From: Carya illinoinensis
Taxonomy: Eukaryota > Streptophyta > Magnoliopsida > Fagales > Juglandaceae
Reading direction: 5' to 3'
Length of the DNA stretch: 64,000 bases
Assembly (NCBI RefSeq): GCF_018687715.1
Contig: NC_056766.1
Coordinates: forward strand, 19,451,001 to 19,515,000
The notes beneath the pieces are model-generated. The model saw nothing but the letters and a program-made list of their open reading frames with translations. It did not search any database and was not told where the DNA came from. How positions within the stretch are numbered: position 1 is the stretch's first letter; each line of letters opens with the position of its first letter. The translations under genes and the position numbers were made by a program. Shown one piece after another: positions 12,311 through 26,698 of the stretch.

Positions 12311-14010
12311 GCATACCTATAAAAACAATTAAAATGATTTTTCTTGGTACCCAAGTTCTTTAACTCATTTATTTATTATTATTAGAAGAAACAAGATTTT
12401 TAGATACCCATATAACCTTAATAGTCATGGTCTGCTTTCTTTTAATAGGACAAACATGATAATTATGACCATTTCTATTACAAAAATTGCAAATAGCATG
12501 TGGCATATATGAAGATCGAACTTGAGTGATTGTAATAGTATCTTTTTTTTTTTATAAAATTATTTTTTTAAAAAGAATTTTGAATATTGGACTTTGATGT
12601 AGAAAGATTATCAAAGAAGTTTTAATAAGGTTTGTATTTTTATTTTGGCATATATTCCAAGCCTGCATTGTCAAAAACACATATTTGATTACCAAGAAGT
12701 TTTTTAAAATTTCTTTTTCCATTTATAAAGTTTTCAATAATATTTTCTAAATCAGTTTTCTTCTTCTTCAACTCAAGATTTTAATCTTTCAAAATGATAT
12801 TTTCTTTTTTTAAAACATCAATTTCGTTTGTTAAAAAATAATTTTTCTTTTTCAAAGTAGTATAGTTGATACTCAATTTTTCAAGTTTCTCATATATTTC
12901 TTCTAAAATATTTTACAATTTTTCATATGAAAGATCTTCAATATTATCAAGATTTGTTACCTCAAGGTCATTTTTAGCCATAATACAAATATTTGCTTAT
13001 TCTTCATTACTTGCTTCACTATCTGAGCTATTCGAATCATCATCTCATGTAACTTTCATTACTTTCTTGCCCTTGTTTCAATCTTTCTTTAGTAGAGGAC
13101 AATCTAGTTTGATATGTGTAGGCTTATTGCATTTATAACAAATTAAAGTGTCATTTTTACTTGAATCTTTTTTGAAAATTTTTTTGAAGGATTTATTCGG
13201 ATGAGTTTTATTTTTTTTCAAAAACCTCTTAATTCTTCTTGTTATCATCGCAACTTCTTCATCGTTTTCATCATTTTTCTCATTTTCATTACTTTCACTT
13301 TCATGAGAAACAGCTTTAAGTGCTAAGTTCTTCTTTGGTTTTTATTCTTCTTCTCCTCTTTTCAATGTGTACTCATGAGTGATAATTGACTCGATAAGTT
13401 CATTCACTTCGAGCTTCTTGAGATCTCTACCTTCAAGAATCGCTATCACTTTTGATTTCCAGTATTTTGGTAGAGAATTGAGAATTTTTCTTACTATCTC
13501 CATCTTGGAATAAACTTTGCCAAGAGCTGTCAAGCTGTTTATAATGTTATTAAAACTAGTGTACATACTAGAAATAAATTCATCATCATTCATATTAAAC
13601 ATTTCATATTCATGAATAAGAATATAAATTTTTGATTGCTTGACTTGCGAAATTCTTTCATAAGTAACTTCCAAGTTATCCTAAAGTTTCTTTGCCATAG
13701 CTCAAGTCATTATTCTATTAGACTCATTTCCATTGAGAGCATTATAAAATAAATTCATAACAGTTAAATTCAATGTATAAAATCTATCGACTTCATGATC
13801 AAACTCTTCTTCTTCTTTTTTGACCTTTACTCCATCAACCACTTATGTTAGAATATAAGGTCCATTTGTAATGTATTTTCAGATTTCCTAACCTTGAGCC
13901 TGAATGAATATTCCCATTCTAACTTTCCAGAATAGATAATTGTCTCCACAAAAGAGTGGAGGCCAACTGTTAGATTGACCTTCACCAAATGAAGTTGCAA
14001 TGTTAGCCAT
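12311..14010 (-). pseudogene. Copia gag remnant (UBN2 type, CCHC knuckle)
   Basis: The minus-strand ATG at 14010 begins a gag whose first residues are MANIATSFGEGQ. A UBN2-like capsid segment is open at 13674-13342 (VKQSKIYILIHEYEMF, ILNSLPKYWKSKV). A CX2CX4HX4C zinc knuckle, CYKCNKPTHIKLDC, lies near 13138-13097, followed by acidic and asparagine/serine-rich sequence. Several in-frame stops occur between 13900 and 13680, so it is a pseudogene. The first 18 or so codons of this gag are included in every unit of the neighbouring tandem array. Confidence 0.82.
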
Positions 14011-17000
14011 AAGATCTTAACTCAAAAGATAGTTAATCTTATAACAGAACCCATGCTCTGATATCAATTGTTGCACAGATGACTAACACAAGAGGGGATT
14101 GTATTTAAAAATTAAAAATTATAAATCAAATACATAATATAAAATAAAAACAAAATACGAAACAATAATAAATATAAAGAGTTAAGGTAAGAGAGAAGCA
14201 AACTCAGTATGTTAACGAGGTTCAGCCCCAGTACCTATGTCCTGATCTCAAGCTACCCCTTGAGAATTCTGAGGTATAAAGATTGTATACCTCATCTCAA
14301 GTATAAACTTTTCACTTTAAAAAAAAAAATCAAATAAAAGTCTATTCTTTTCAATTTTCAAAGACAACATCATTCACTTTTCAAAAAATTCAAATAAAAT
14401 TTTCTTCTTTTTCATTTATCAAAGACAATATCATTCATTTTTCAAATTTCAAACCTAATATTTTTATTTTTCACATATGATAAAAAGAGTACTATTTACT
14501 TTTCAAAATTTTCAAATAAAATATCTACCTTTTGCATAAGTCAAAAAAAGCATCAATTACTTTTGAAAATATTTGAATGGAGGCCAACTGCTATATTGAC
14601 CTTCACCAAATGAAGCTGCAATGTTAGCCATAAGATCTTAACTCAAAAGATAGTTAATCTTATAACAGAACCCATGCTCTGATACCAATTGTTGCACAGA
14701 TGACTAACACAAGAGGGGGGATGCATTTGATTGTATTTAAAAATTAAAAATTATAAATCAAATACATAATATAAAATATAAACAAAATACGAAACAATAA
14801 TAAATATAAAGGGTTAAGATAAGAGAGAAGCAAACTCAGGATGTTAATGAGGTTCAGCCCCAGTACTTATGTCCTCATCTCAAGCTACCCCTTGAGAATT
14901 CTAAGGTATAAAGATTGTATACCTCATCTCAAGTATAAACTTTTCACTTTTAAAAAAAAAATCAAATAAAAGTCTATTCTTTTTAATTTTCAAAGACAAC
15001 ATCATTCACTTTTCAAAAAATTCAAATAAAATTTTCTTCTTTTTCATTTATCAAAGACAATATCATTCATTTTTCAAATTTCAAACCTAATATTTTTATT
15101 TTTCACATATGATAAAAGGAGTACTATTTACTTTTCAAAATTTTCAAATAAAATATCTACCTTTTACATAAGTCAAAAAAAGCATCAATTATTTTTGAAA
15201 ATATTTGAATAGAGGCCAACTGCTAGATTGACCTTCACCAAATGAAGCTGCAATGTTAGCCATAAGATCTTAACTCAAAAGATAGTTAATCTTATAACAG
15301 AACCCATGCTCTGATACCAATTGTTGCACAGATGACTAACACAAGAGGGGAGATGAATTTGATTGTATTTAAAAATTAAAAATTATAAATAAAATACATA
15401 ATATAAAATAAAAACAAAATACGAAACAATAATAAATATAAAGAGTTAAAGTAAGAGAGAAGCAAACTCATTATGTTAACGAGGTTCAGCCCCAGTACCT
15501 ATGTCCTCATCTCAAGCTACCCCTTGAGAATTCTAAGGTATAAAGATTGTATACCTCATCTCAAGTATAAACTTTTCACTTTTAAAAAAAAAAATCAAAT
15601 AAAAGTCTATTCTTTTCAATTTTCAAAGACAACATCATTCACTTTTCAAAAAATTCAAATAAAATTTTCTTCTTTTTCATTTATCAAAGACAATATCATT
15701 CATTTTCAAATTTCAAACCTAATATTTTTATTTTTCACATATGATAAAAGGAGTACTATTTACTTTTCAAAATTTTCAAATAAAATATCTACCTTTTACA
15801 TAAGTCAAAAAAAGCATCAATTACTTTTGAAAATATTTGAATGGAGGCCAACTGCTAGATTGACCTTCACCAAATGAAGCTGCAATGTTAGCCATAAGAT
15901 CTTAACTCAAAAGATAGTTAATCTTATAACAGAACCCATGCTCTGATACCAATTGTTGCACAGATGACTAACACAAGAGGGGAGATGAATTTTATTGTAT
16001 TTAAAAATTAAAAATTATAAATCAAATACATAATATAAAATAAAAACAAAATACGAAACAATAATAAATATAAAGAGTTAAGGTAAGAGAGAAGCAAATT
16101 CATTATGTTAATGAGGTTCAGCCCCAGTACCTATGTCCTCATCTCAAGCTACCCCTTGAGAATTCTAAGGTATAAAGATTGTATACCTCATCTCAAGTAT
16201 AAACTTTTCACTTTTAAAAAAAAAATCAAATAAAAGTCTATTCTTTTCAATTTTCAAAGACAACATCATTCACTTTTCAAAAAATTCAAATAAAATTTTC
16301 TTCTTTTTCATTTATCAAAGACAATATCATTCATTTTTCAAATTTCAAACCTAATATTTTTATTTTTCACATATGATAAAAGGAGTACTATTTACTTTTC
16401 AAAATTTTCAAATAAAATATCTACCTTTTGCATAAGTCAAAAAAAGCATCAATTACTTTTGAAAATATTTGAATGGAGGCCAACTGCTATATTGACCTTC
16501 ACCAAATGAAGCTGCAATGTTAGCCATAAGATCTTAACTCAAAAGATAGTTAATCTTATAACAGAACCCATGCTCTGATACCAATTGTTGCACATATGAC
16601 TAACACAAGAGGGGGGATGCATTTGATTGTATTTAAAAATTAAAAATTATAAATCAAATACATAATATAAAATATAAACAAAATACGAAACAATAATAAA
16701 TATAAAGGGTTAAGATAAGAGAGAAGCAAACTCAGCATGTTAATGAGGTTCAGCCCCAGTACTTATGTCCTCATCTCAAGCTACCCCTTGAGAATTCTAA
16801 GGTATAAAGATTGTATACCTCATCTCAAGTATAAACTTTTCACTTTTAAAAAAAAAATCAAATAAAAGTCTATTCTTTTGAATTTTCAAAGACAACATCA
16901 TTTACTTTTCAAAAAATTCAAATAAAATTTTCTTCTTTTTCATTTATCAAAGACAATATCATTCATTTTTCAAATTTCAAACCTAATATTTTTATTTTTC

Positions 17001-20000
17001 ACATATGATAAAAGGAGTACTATTTACTTTTCAAAATTTTCAAATAAAATATCTACCTTTTACATAAGTCAAAAAAAGCATCAATTATTTTTGAAAATAT
17101 TTGAATGGAGGCCAACTGCTAGATTGACCTTCACCAAATGAAGCTGCAATGTTAGCCATAAGATCTTAACTCAAAAGATAGTTAATCTTATAACAGAACC
17201 CATGCTCTGATACCAATTGTTGCACAGATGACTAACACAAGAGGGGAGATGAATTTGATTGTATTTAAAAATTAAAAATTATAAATAAAATACATAATAT
17301 AAAATAAAAACAAAATACGAAACAATAATAAATATAAAGAGTTAAAGTAAGAGAGAAGCAAACTCATTATGTTAACGAGGTTCAGCCCCAGTACCTATGT
17401 CCTCATCTCAAGCTACCCCTTGAGAATTCTAAGGTATAAAGATTGTATACCTCATCTCAAGTATAAACTTTTCACTTTTAAAAAAAAAAATCAAATAAAA
17501 GTCTATTCTTTTCAATTTTCAAAGACAACATCATTCACTTTTCAAAAAATTCAAATAAAATTTTCTTCTTTTTCATTTATCAAAGACAATATCATTCATT
17601 TTCAAATTTCAAACCTAATATTTTTATTTTTCACATATGATAAAAGGAGTACTATTTACTTTTCAAAATTTTCAAATAAAATATCTACCTTTTACATAAG
17701 TCAAAAAAAGCATCAATTACTTTTGAAAATATTTGAATGGAGGCCAACTGCTAGATTGACCTTCACCAAATGAAGCTGCAATGTTAGCCATAAGATCTTA
17801 ACTCAAAAGATAGTTAATCTTATAACAGAACCCATGCTCTGATACCAATTGTTGCACAGATGACTAACACAAGAGGGGAGATGAATTTGATTGTATTTAA
17901 AAATTAAAAATTATAAATCAAATACATAATATAAAATAAAAACAAAATACGAAACAATAATAAATATAAAGAGTTAAGGTAAGAGAGAAGCAAACTCATT
18001 ATGTTAACAAGGTTCAGCCCCAGTACCTATGTCCTCATCTCAAGCTACACCTTGAGAATTCTAAGGTATAAAGATTGTATACCTCATCTCAAGTATAAAC
18101 TTTTCACTTTTAAAAAAAAAATCAAATAAAAGTCTATTCTTTTCAATTTTCAAAGACAACATCATTCACTTTTCAAAAAATTCAAATAAAATTTTCTTCT
18201 TTTTCATTTATCAAAGACAATATCATTCATTTTTCAAATTTCAAACCTAATATTTTTATTTTTCACATATGATAAAAGGAGTACTATTTACTTTTCAAAA
18301 TTTTCAAATAAAATATCTACCTTTTGCATAAGTCAAAAAAAGCATCAATTACTTTTGAAAATATTTGAATGGAGGCCAACTGCTATATTGACCTTCACCA
18401 AATGAAGCTGCAATGTTAGCCATAAGATCTTAACTCAAAAGATAGTTAATCTTATAACAGAACCCATGCTCTGATACCAATTGTTGCACAGATGACTAAC
18501 ACAAGAGGGAGGATGAATTTGATTGTATTTAAAAATTAAAAATTATAAATCAAATACATAATATAAAAAATAAACAAAATACGAAACAATAATAAATATA
18601 AAGGGTTAAGGTAAGAGAGAAGCAAACTCAGTATGTTAATGAGGTTCAGCCCCAGTACTTATGTCCTCATCTCAAGCTACCCCTTGAGAATTCTAAGGTA
18701 TAAAGATTGTATACCTCATCTCAAGTATAAACTTTTCACTTTTAAAAAAAAAAATCAAATAAAAGTCTATTCTTTTCAATTTTCAAAGACAACATCATTC
18801 ACTTTTCAAAAAATTCAAATAAAATTTTCTTCTTTTTCATTTATCAAAGACAATATCATTCATTTTCAAATTTCAAACCTAATATTTTTATTTTTCACAT
18901 ATGATAAAAGGAGTAATATTTACTTTTCAAAATTTTCAAATAAAATATCTACCTTTTACATAAGTCAAAAAAAGCATCAATTACTTTTGAAAATATTTGA
19001 ATGGAGGCCAACTGCTAGATTGACCTTCACCAAATGAAGCTGCAATGTTAGCCATAAGATCTTAACTCAAAAGATAGTTAATCTTATAACAGAACCCATG
19101 CTCTGATACCAATTGTTGCACAGATGACTAACACAAGAGGGGAGATGAATTTGATTGTATTTAAAAATTAAAAATTATAAATCAAATACATAATATAAAA
19201 TAAAAACAAAATACGAAACAATAATAAATATAAAGAGTTAAGGTAAGAGAGAAGCAAACTCATTATGTTAACAAGGTTCAGCCCCAGTACCTATGTCCTC
19301 ATCTCAAGCTACACCTTGAGAATTCTAAGGTATAAAGATTGTATACCTCATCTCAAGTATAAACTTTTCACTTTTAAAAAAAAAATCAAATAAAAGTCTA
19401 TTCTTTTCAATTTTCAAAGACAACATCATTCACTTTTCAAAAAATTCAAATAAAATTTTCTTCTTTTTCATTTATCAAAGACAATATCATTCATTTTTCA
19501 AATTTCAAACCTAATATTTTTATTTTTCACATATGATAAAAAGAGTACTATTTACTTTTCAAAATTTTCAAATAAAATATCTACCTTTTGCATAAGTCAA
19601 AAAAAGCATCAATTACTTTTGAAAATATTTGAATGGAGGCCAACTGCTATATTGACCTTCACCAAATGAAGCTGCAATGTTAGCCATAAGATCTTAACTC
19701 AAAAGATAGTTAATCTTATAACAGAACCCATGCTCTGATACCAATTGTTGCACAGATGACTAACACAAGAGGGGGGATGCATTTGATTGTATTTAAAAAT
19801 TAAAAATTATAAATCAAATACATAATATAAAATATAAACAAAATACGAAACAATAATAAATATAAAGGGTTAAGATAAGAGAGAAGCAAACTCAGTATGT
19901 TAATGAGGTTCAGCCCCAGTACTTATGTCCTCATCTCAAGCTACCCCTTGAGAATTCTAAGGTATAAAGATTGTATACCTCATCTCAAGTATAAACTTTT

Positions 20001-23000
20001 CACTTTTAAAAAAAAAATCAAATAAAAGTCTATTCTTTTTAATTTTCAAAGACAACATCATTCACTTTTCAAAAAATTCAAATAAAATTTTCTTCTTTTT
20101 CATTTATCAAAGACAATATCATTCATTTTTCAAATTTCAAACCTAATATTTTTATTTTTCACATATGATAAAAGGAGTACTATTTACTTTTCAAAATTTT
20201 CAAATAAAATATCTACCTTTTACATAAGTCAAAAAAAGCATCAATTATTTTTGAAAATATTTGAATGGAGGCCAACTGCTAGATTGACCTTCACCAAATG
20301 AAGCTGCAATGTTAGCCATAAGATCTTAACTCAAAAGATAGTTAATCTTATAACAGAACCCATGCTCTGATACCAATTGTTGCACAGATGACTAACACAA
20401 GAGGGGAGATGAATTTGATTGTATTTAAAAATTAAAAATTATAAATAAAATACATAATATAGAATAAAAACAAAATACGAAACAATAATAAATATAAAGA
20501 GTTAAAGTAAGAGAGAAGCAAACTCATTATGTTAACGAGGTTCAGCCCCAGTACCTATGTCCTCATCTCAAGCTACCCCTTGAGAATTCTAAGGTATAAA
20601 GATTGTATACCTCATCTCAAGTATAAACTTTTCACTTTTAAAAAAAAAATCAAATAAAAGTCTATTCTTTTGAATTTTCAAAGACAACATCATTTACTTT
20701 TCAAAAAATTCAAATAAAATTTTCTTCTTTTTCATTTATCAAAGACAATATCATTCATTTTTCAAATTTCAAACCTAATATTTTTATTTTTCACATATGA
20801 TAAAAGGAGTACTATTTACTTTTCAAAATTTTCAAATAAAATATCTACCTTTTACATAAGTCAAAAAAAGCATCAATTATTTTTGAAAATATTTGAATGG
20901 AGGCCAACTGCTAGATTGACCTTCACCAAATGAAGCTGCAATGTTAGCCATAAGATCTTAACTCAAAAGATAGTTAATCTTATAACAGAACCCATGCTCT
21001 GATACCAATTGTTGCACAGATGACTAACACAAGAGGGGAGATGAATTTGATTGTATTTAAAAATTAAAAATTATAAATAAAATACATAATATAAAATAAA
21101 AACAAAATACGAAACAATAATAAATATAAAGAGTTAAAGTAAGAGAGAAGCAAACTCATTATGTTAACGAGGTTCAGCCCCAGTACCTATGTCCTCATCT
21201 CAAGCTACCCCTTGAGAATTCTAAGGTATAAAGATTGTATACCTCATCTCAAGTATAAACTTTTCACTTTTAAAAAAAAAAAATCAAATAAAAGTCTATT
21301 CTTTTCAATTTTCAAAGACAACATCATTCACTTTTCAAAAAATTCAAATAAAATTTTCTTCTTTTTCATTTATCAAAGACAATATCATTCATTTTCAAAT
21401 TTCAAACCTAATATTTTTATTTTTCACATATGATAAAAGGAGTACTATTTACTTTTCAAAATTTTCAAATAAAATATCTACCTTTTACATAAGTCAAAAA
21501 AAGCATCAATTACTTTTGAAAATATTTGAATGGAGGCCAACTGCTATATTGACCTTCACCAAATGAAGCTGCAATGTTAGCCATAAGATCTTAACTCAAA
21601 AGATAGTTAATCTTATAACAGAACCCATGCTCTGATACCAATTGTTGCACAGATGACTAACACAAGATGGGAGATGAATTTGATTGTATTTAAAAATTAA
21701 AAATTATAAATCAAATACATAATATAAAATAAAAACAAAATACGAAACAATAATAAATATAAAGAGTTAAGGTAAGAGAGAAGCAAACTCATTATGTTAA
21801 CGAGGTTCAGCCCCAGTACCTATGTCCTCATCTCAAGCTACCCCTTGAGAATTCTAAGGTATAAAGATTGTATACCTCATCTCAAGTATAAACTTTTCAC
21901 TTTTAAAAAAAAAATCAAATAAAAGTCTATTCTTTTCAATTTTCAAAGACAACATCATTCACTTTTCAAAAAATTCAAATAAAATTTTCTTCTTTTTCAT
22001 TTATCAAAGACAATATCATTCATTTTTCAAATTTCAAACCTAATATTTTTATTTTTCACATATGATAAAAGGAGTACTATTTACTTTTCAAAATTTTCAA
22101 ATAAAATATCTACCTTTTGCATAAGTCAAAAAAAGCATCAATTACTTTTGAAAATATTTGAATGGAGGCCAACTGCTATATTGACCTTCACCAAATGAAG
22201 CTGCAATGTTAGCCATAAGATCTTAACTCAAAAGATAGTTAATCTTATAACAGAACCCATGCTCTGATACCAATTGTTGCACAGATGACTAACACAAGAG
22301 GGAGGATGAATTTGATTGTATTTAGAAATTAAAAATTATAAATCAAATACATAATATAAAAAATAAACAAAATACGAAACAATAATAAATATAAAGGGTT
22401 AAGGTAAGAGAGAAGCAAACTCAGTATGTTAATGAGGTTCAGCCCCAGTACTTATGTCCTCATCTCAAGCTACCCCTTGAGAATTCTAAGGTATAAAGAT
22501 TGTATACCTCATCTCAAGTATAAACTTTTCACTTTTAAAAAAAAAATCAAATAAAAGTCTATTCTTTTCAATTTTCAAAGACAACATCATTCACTTTTCA
22601 AAAAATTCAAATAAAATTTTCTTCTTTTTCATTTATCAAAGACAATATCATTCATTTTTCAAATTTCAAACCTAATATTTTTATTTTTCACATATGATAA
22701 AAGGAGTACTATTTACTTTTCAAAATTTTCAAATAAAATATCTACCTTTTGCATAAGTCAAAAAAAGCATCAATTACTTTTGAAAATATTTGAATGGAGG
22801 CCAACTGCTATATTGACCTTCACCAAATGAAGCTGCAATGTTAGCCATAAGATCTTAACTCAAAAGATAGTTAATCTTATAACAGAACCCATGCTCTGAT
22901 ACCAATTGTTGCACAGATGACTAACACAAGAGGGAGGATGAATTTGATTGTATTTAAAAATTAAAAATTATAAATCAAATACATAATATAAAAAATAAAC

Positions 23001-26000
23001 AAAATACGAAACAATAATAAATATAAAGGGTTAAGGTAAGAGAGAAGCAAACTCAGTATGTTAATGAGGTTCAGCCCCAGTACTTATGTCCTCATCTCAA
23101 GCTACCCCTTGAGAATTCTAAGGTATAAAGATTGTATACCTCATCTCAAGTATAAACTTTTCACTTTTAAAAAAAAAATCAAATAAAAAGCTATTCTTTT
23201 TAATTTTCAAAGACAACATCATTCACTTTTCAAAAAATTCAAATAAAATTTTCTTCTTTTTCATTTATCAAAGACAATATCATTCATTTTTCAAATTTCA
23301 AACCTAATATTTTTATTTTTCACATATGATAAAAGGAGTACTATTTACTTTTCAAAATTTTCAAATAAAATATCTACCATTTACATAAGTCAAAAAAAAC
23401 ATCAATTACTTTTGAAAATATTTGAATGGAGGCCAACTGCTATATTGACCTTCACCAAATGAAGCTGCAATGTTAGCCATAAGATCTTAACTCAAAAGAT
23501 AGTTAATCTTATAACAGAACCCATGCTCTGATACCAATTGTTGCACAGATGACTAACACAAGAGGGGAGATGAATTTGATTGTATTTTAAAATTAAAAAT
23601 TATAAATCAAATACATAATATAAAATAAAAACAAAATACGAAACAATAATAAATATAAAGAGTTAAGGTAAGAGAGAAGCAAACTCATTATGTTAACGAG
23701 GTTCAGCCCCAGTACCTATGTCCTCATCTCAAGCTACCCCTTGAGAATTCTAAGGTATAAAGATTGTATACCTCATCTCAAGTATAAACTTTTCACTTTT
23801 AAAAAAAAAAATCAAATAAAAGTCTATTCTTTTCAATTTTCAAAGACAACATCATTCACTTTTCAAAAAATTCAAATAAAATTTTCTTCTTTTTCATTTA
23901 TCAAAGACAATATCATTCATTTTCAAATTTCAAACCTAATATTTTTATTTTTCACATATGATAAAAGGAGTACTATTTACTTTTCAAAATTTTCAAATAA
24001 AATATCTACCATTTACATAAGTCAAAAAAAACATCAATTACTTTTGAAAATATTTGAATGGAGGCCAACTGCTAGATTGACCTTCACCAAATGAAGCTGC
24101 AATGTTAGCCATAAGATCTTAACTCAAAAGATAGTTAATCTTATAACAGAACCCATGCTCTGATACCAATTGTTGCACAGATGACTAACACAAGAGGGGA
24201 GATGAATTTGATTGTATTTTAAAATTAAAAATTATAAATCAAATACATAATATAAAATAAAAACAAAATACGAAACAATAATAAATATAAAGAGTTAAGG
24301 TAAGAGAGAAGCAAACTCATTATGTTAACGAGGTTCAGCCCCAGTACCTATGTCCTCATCTCAAGCTACCCCTTGAGAATTCTAAGGTATAAAGATTGTA
24401 TACCTCATCTCAAGTATAAACTTTTCACTTTTAAAAAAAAAAATCAAATAAAAGTCTATTCTTTTCAATTTTCAAAGACAACATCATTCACTTTTCAAAA
24501 AATTCAAATAAAATTTTCTTCTTTTTCATTTATCAAAGACAATATCATTCATTTTCAAATTTCAAACCTAATATTTTTATTTTTCACATATGATAAAAGG
24601 AGTACTATTTACTTTTCAAAATTTTCAAATAAAATATCTACCTTTTACATAAGTCAAAAAAAGCATCAATTACTTTTGAAAATATTTGAATGGAGGCCAA
24701 CTGCTATATTGACCTTCACCAAATGAAGCTGCAATGTTAGCCATAAGATCTTAACTCAAAAGATAGTTAATCTTATAACAGAACCCATGCTCTGATACCA
24801 ATTGTTGCACAGATGACTAACACAAGATGGGAGATGAATTTGATTGTATTTAAAAATTAAAAATTATAAATCAAATACATAATATAAAATAAAAACAAAA
24901 TACGAAACAATAATAAATATAAAGAGTTAAGGTAAGAGAGAAGCAAACTCATTATGTTAACGAGGTTCAGCCCCAGTACCTATGTCCTCATCTCAAGCTA
25001 CCCCTTGAGAATTCTAAGGTATAAAGATTGTATACCTCATCTCAAGTATAAACTTTTCACTTTTAAAAAAAAAATCAAATAAAAGTCTATTCTTTTCAAT
25101 TTTCAAAGACAACATCATTCACTTTTCAAAAAATTCAAATAAAATTTTCTTCTTTTTCATTTATCAAAGACAATATCATTCATTTTTCAAATTTCAAACC
25201 TAATATTTTTATTTTTCACATATGATAAAAGGAGTACTATTTACTTTTCAAAATTTTCAAATAAAATATCTACCTTTTACATAAGTCAAAAAAAGCATCA
25301 ATTACTTTTGAAAATATTTGAATGGAGGCCAACTGCTAGATTGACCTTCACCAAATGAAGCTGCAATGTTCGTCATAAGATCTTAACTCAAAAGATAGTT
25401 AATCTTATAACAGAACCCATGCTCTGATACCAATTGTTGCACAGATGACTAACACAAGAGGGGAGATGAATTTGATTGTATTTAAAAATTAAAAATTAAA
25501 AATCAAAGACAGAATATAAAATAAAAACAAAATACGAAACAATAATAAATATAAAGAGTTAAGGTAAGAGAGAAGCAAACTCATTATGTTAACGAGGTTC
25601 AGCCCCAGTACCTATGTCCTCATCTCAAGCTACCCCTTGAGAATTCTAAGGTATAAAGATTGTATACCTCATCTCAAGTATAAACTTTTCACTTTTAAAA
25701 AAAAAAATCAAATAAAAGTCGATTCTTTTCAATTTTCAAAGACAACATCATTCACTTTTCAAAAAATTCAAATAAAATTTTCTTCTTTTTCATTTATCAA
25801 AGACAATATCATTCATTTTCAAATTTCAAACCTAATATTTTTATTTTTCACATATGATAAAAGGAGTAATATTTATTTTTCAAAATTTTCAAATAAAATA
25901 TCTACCTTTTACATAAGTCAAAAAAAGCATCAATTACTTTTGAAAATATTTGAATGGAGGCCAACTGCTAGATTGACCTTCACCAAATGAAGCTGCAATG

Positions 26001-26590
26001 TTAGCCATAAGATCTTAACTCAAAAGATAGTTAATCTTATAACAGAACCCATGCTCTGATACCAATTGTTGCACAGATGACTAACACAAGAGGGGGGATG
26101 AATTTGATTGTATTTAAAAATTAAAAATTAAAAATCAAATACATAATATAAAATATAAACAAAATACGAAACAATAATAAATATAAAGGGTTAAGGTAAG
26201 AGAGAAGCAAACTCAGTATGTTAACGAGGTTCAGCCCCAGTACTTATGTCCTCATCTCAAGCTACCCCTTGAGAATTCTAAGGTATAAAGATTGTATACC
26301 TCATCTCAAGTATAAACTTTTCACTTTTAAAAAAAAAATCAAATAAAAGTCTATTCTTTTTAATTTTCAAAGACAATATCATTCACTTTTCAAAAAATTC
26401 AAATAAAATTTTCTTCTTTTTCATTTATCAAAGACAATATCATTCATTTTTCAAATTTCAAACCTAATATTTTTATTTGTCACATATGATAAAAGGAGTA
26501 CTATTTACTTTTCAAAATTTTCAAATAAAATATCTACCTTTTGCATAAGTCAAAAAAAGCATCAATTACTTTTGAAAATATTTGAATGGA
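13949..26590 (-). repeat. 632-bp tandem array of LTR / primer site / gag start
   Basis: Twenty repeat periods follow the original LTR-internal junction. The LTR start (TGTTGCACAG or close variant) occurs at 14069, 14690, 15322, 15954, 16586, 17218, 17850, 18482, 19114, 19746, 20378, 21010, 21643, 22275, 22907, 23539, 24171, 24803, 25435, 26067 and 26699. Spacing is 632 bp except 621 for the first period and 633 for one. Read on the minus strand, each unit holds a truncated LTR, a tRNA-Met primer site, a short leader and about 18 gag codons, then passes directly into the next LTR fragment at TTTGAATGGAGGCC (plus strand). Units differ by few substitutions. The recurrent 134-residue plus-strand open frames are only a by-product of the repeat. 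Confidence 0.97.
14055..14066 (-). promoter_or_regulatory. Copia primer-binding site (original copy)
   Basis: On the minus strand it reads TGATATCAGAGC, two bases inside the LTR edge, complementary to the 3' end of initiator-Met tRNA apart from one base. All later copies in the array carry the canonical TGGTATCAGAGC (for example 14676-14687), so the copy next to gag has mutated. Confidence 0.85.
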
Positions 26591-26698
26591 GGCCAACTGC
26601 TAGATTGACCTTCACCAAATGAAGCTGGAATGTTAGCCATAAGATCTTAACTCAAAAGATAGTTAATCTTATAACAGAACCCATGCTCTAATACCAAT

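Noticed and set aside
15473..25990. Repeated 134-codon open frames (MLTRFSPSTYV...) looking like a gene family
   Set aside because: They run antisense across the 632-bp LTR/primer-site repeat, recur only because the unit recurs, and have low-complexity K/F/S-rich sequence with no known domain.
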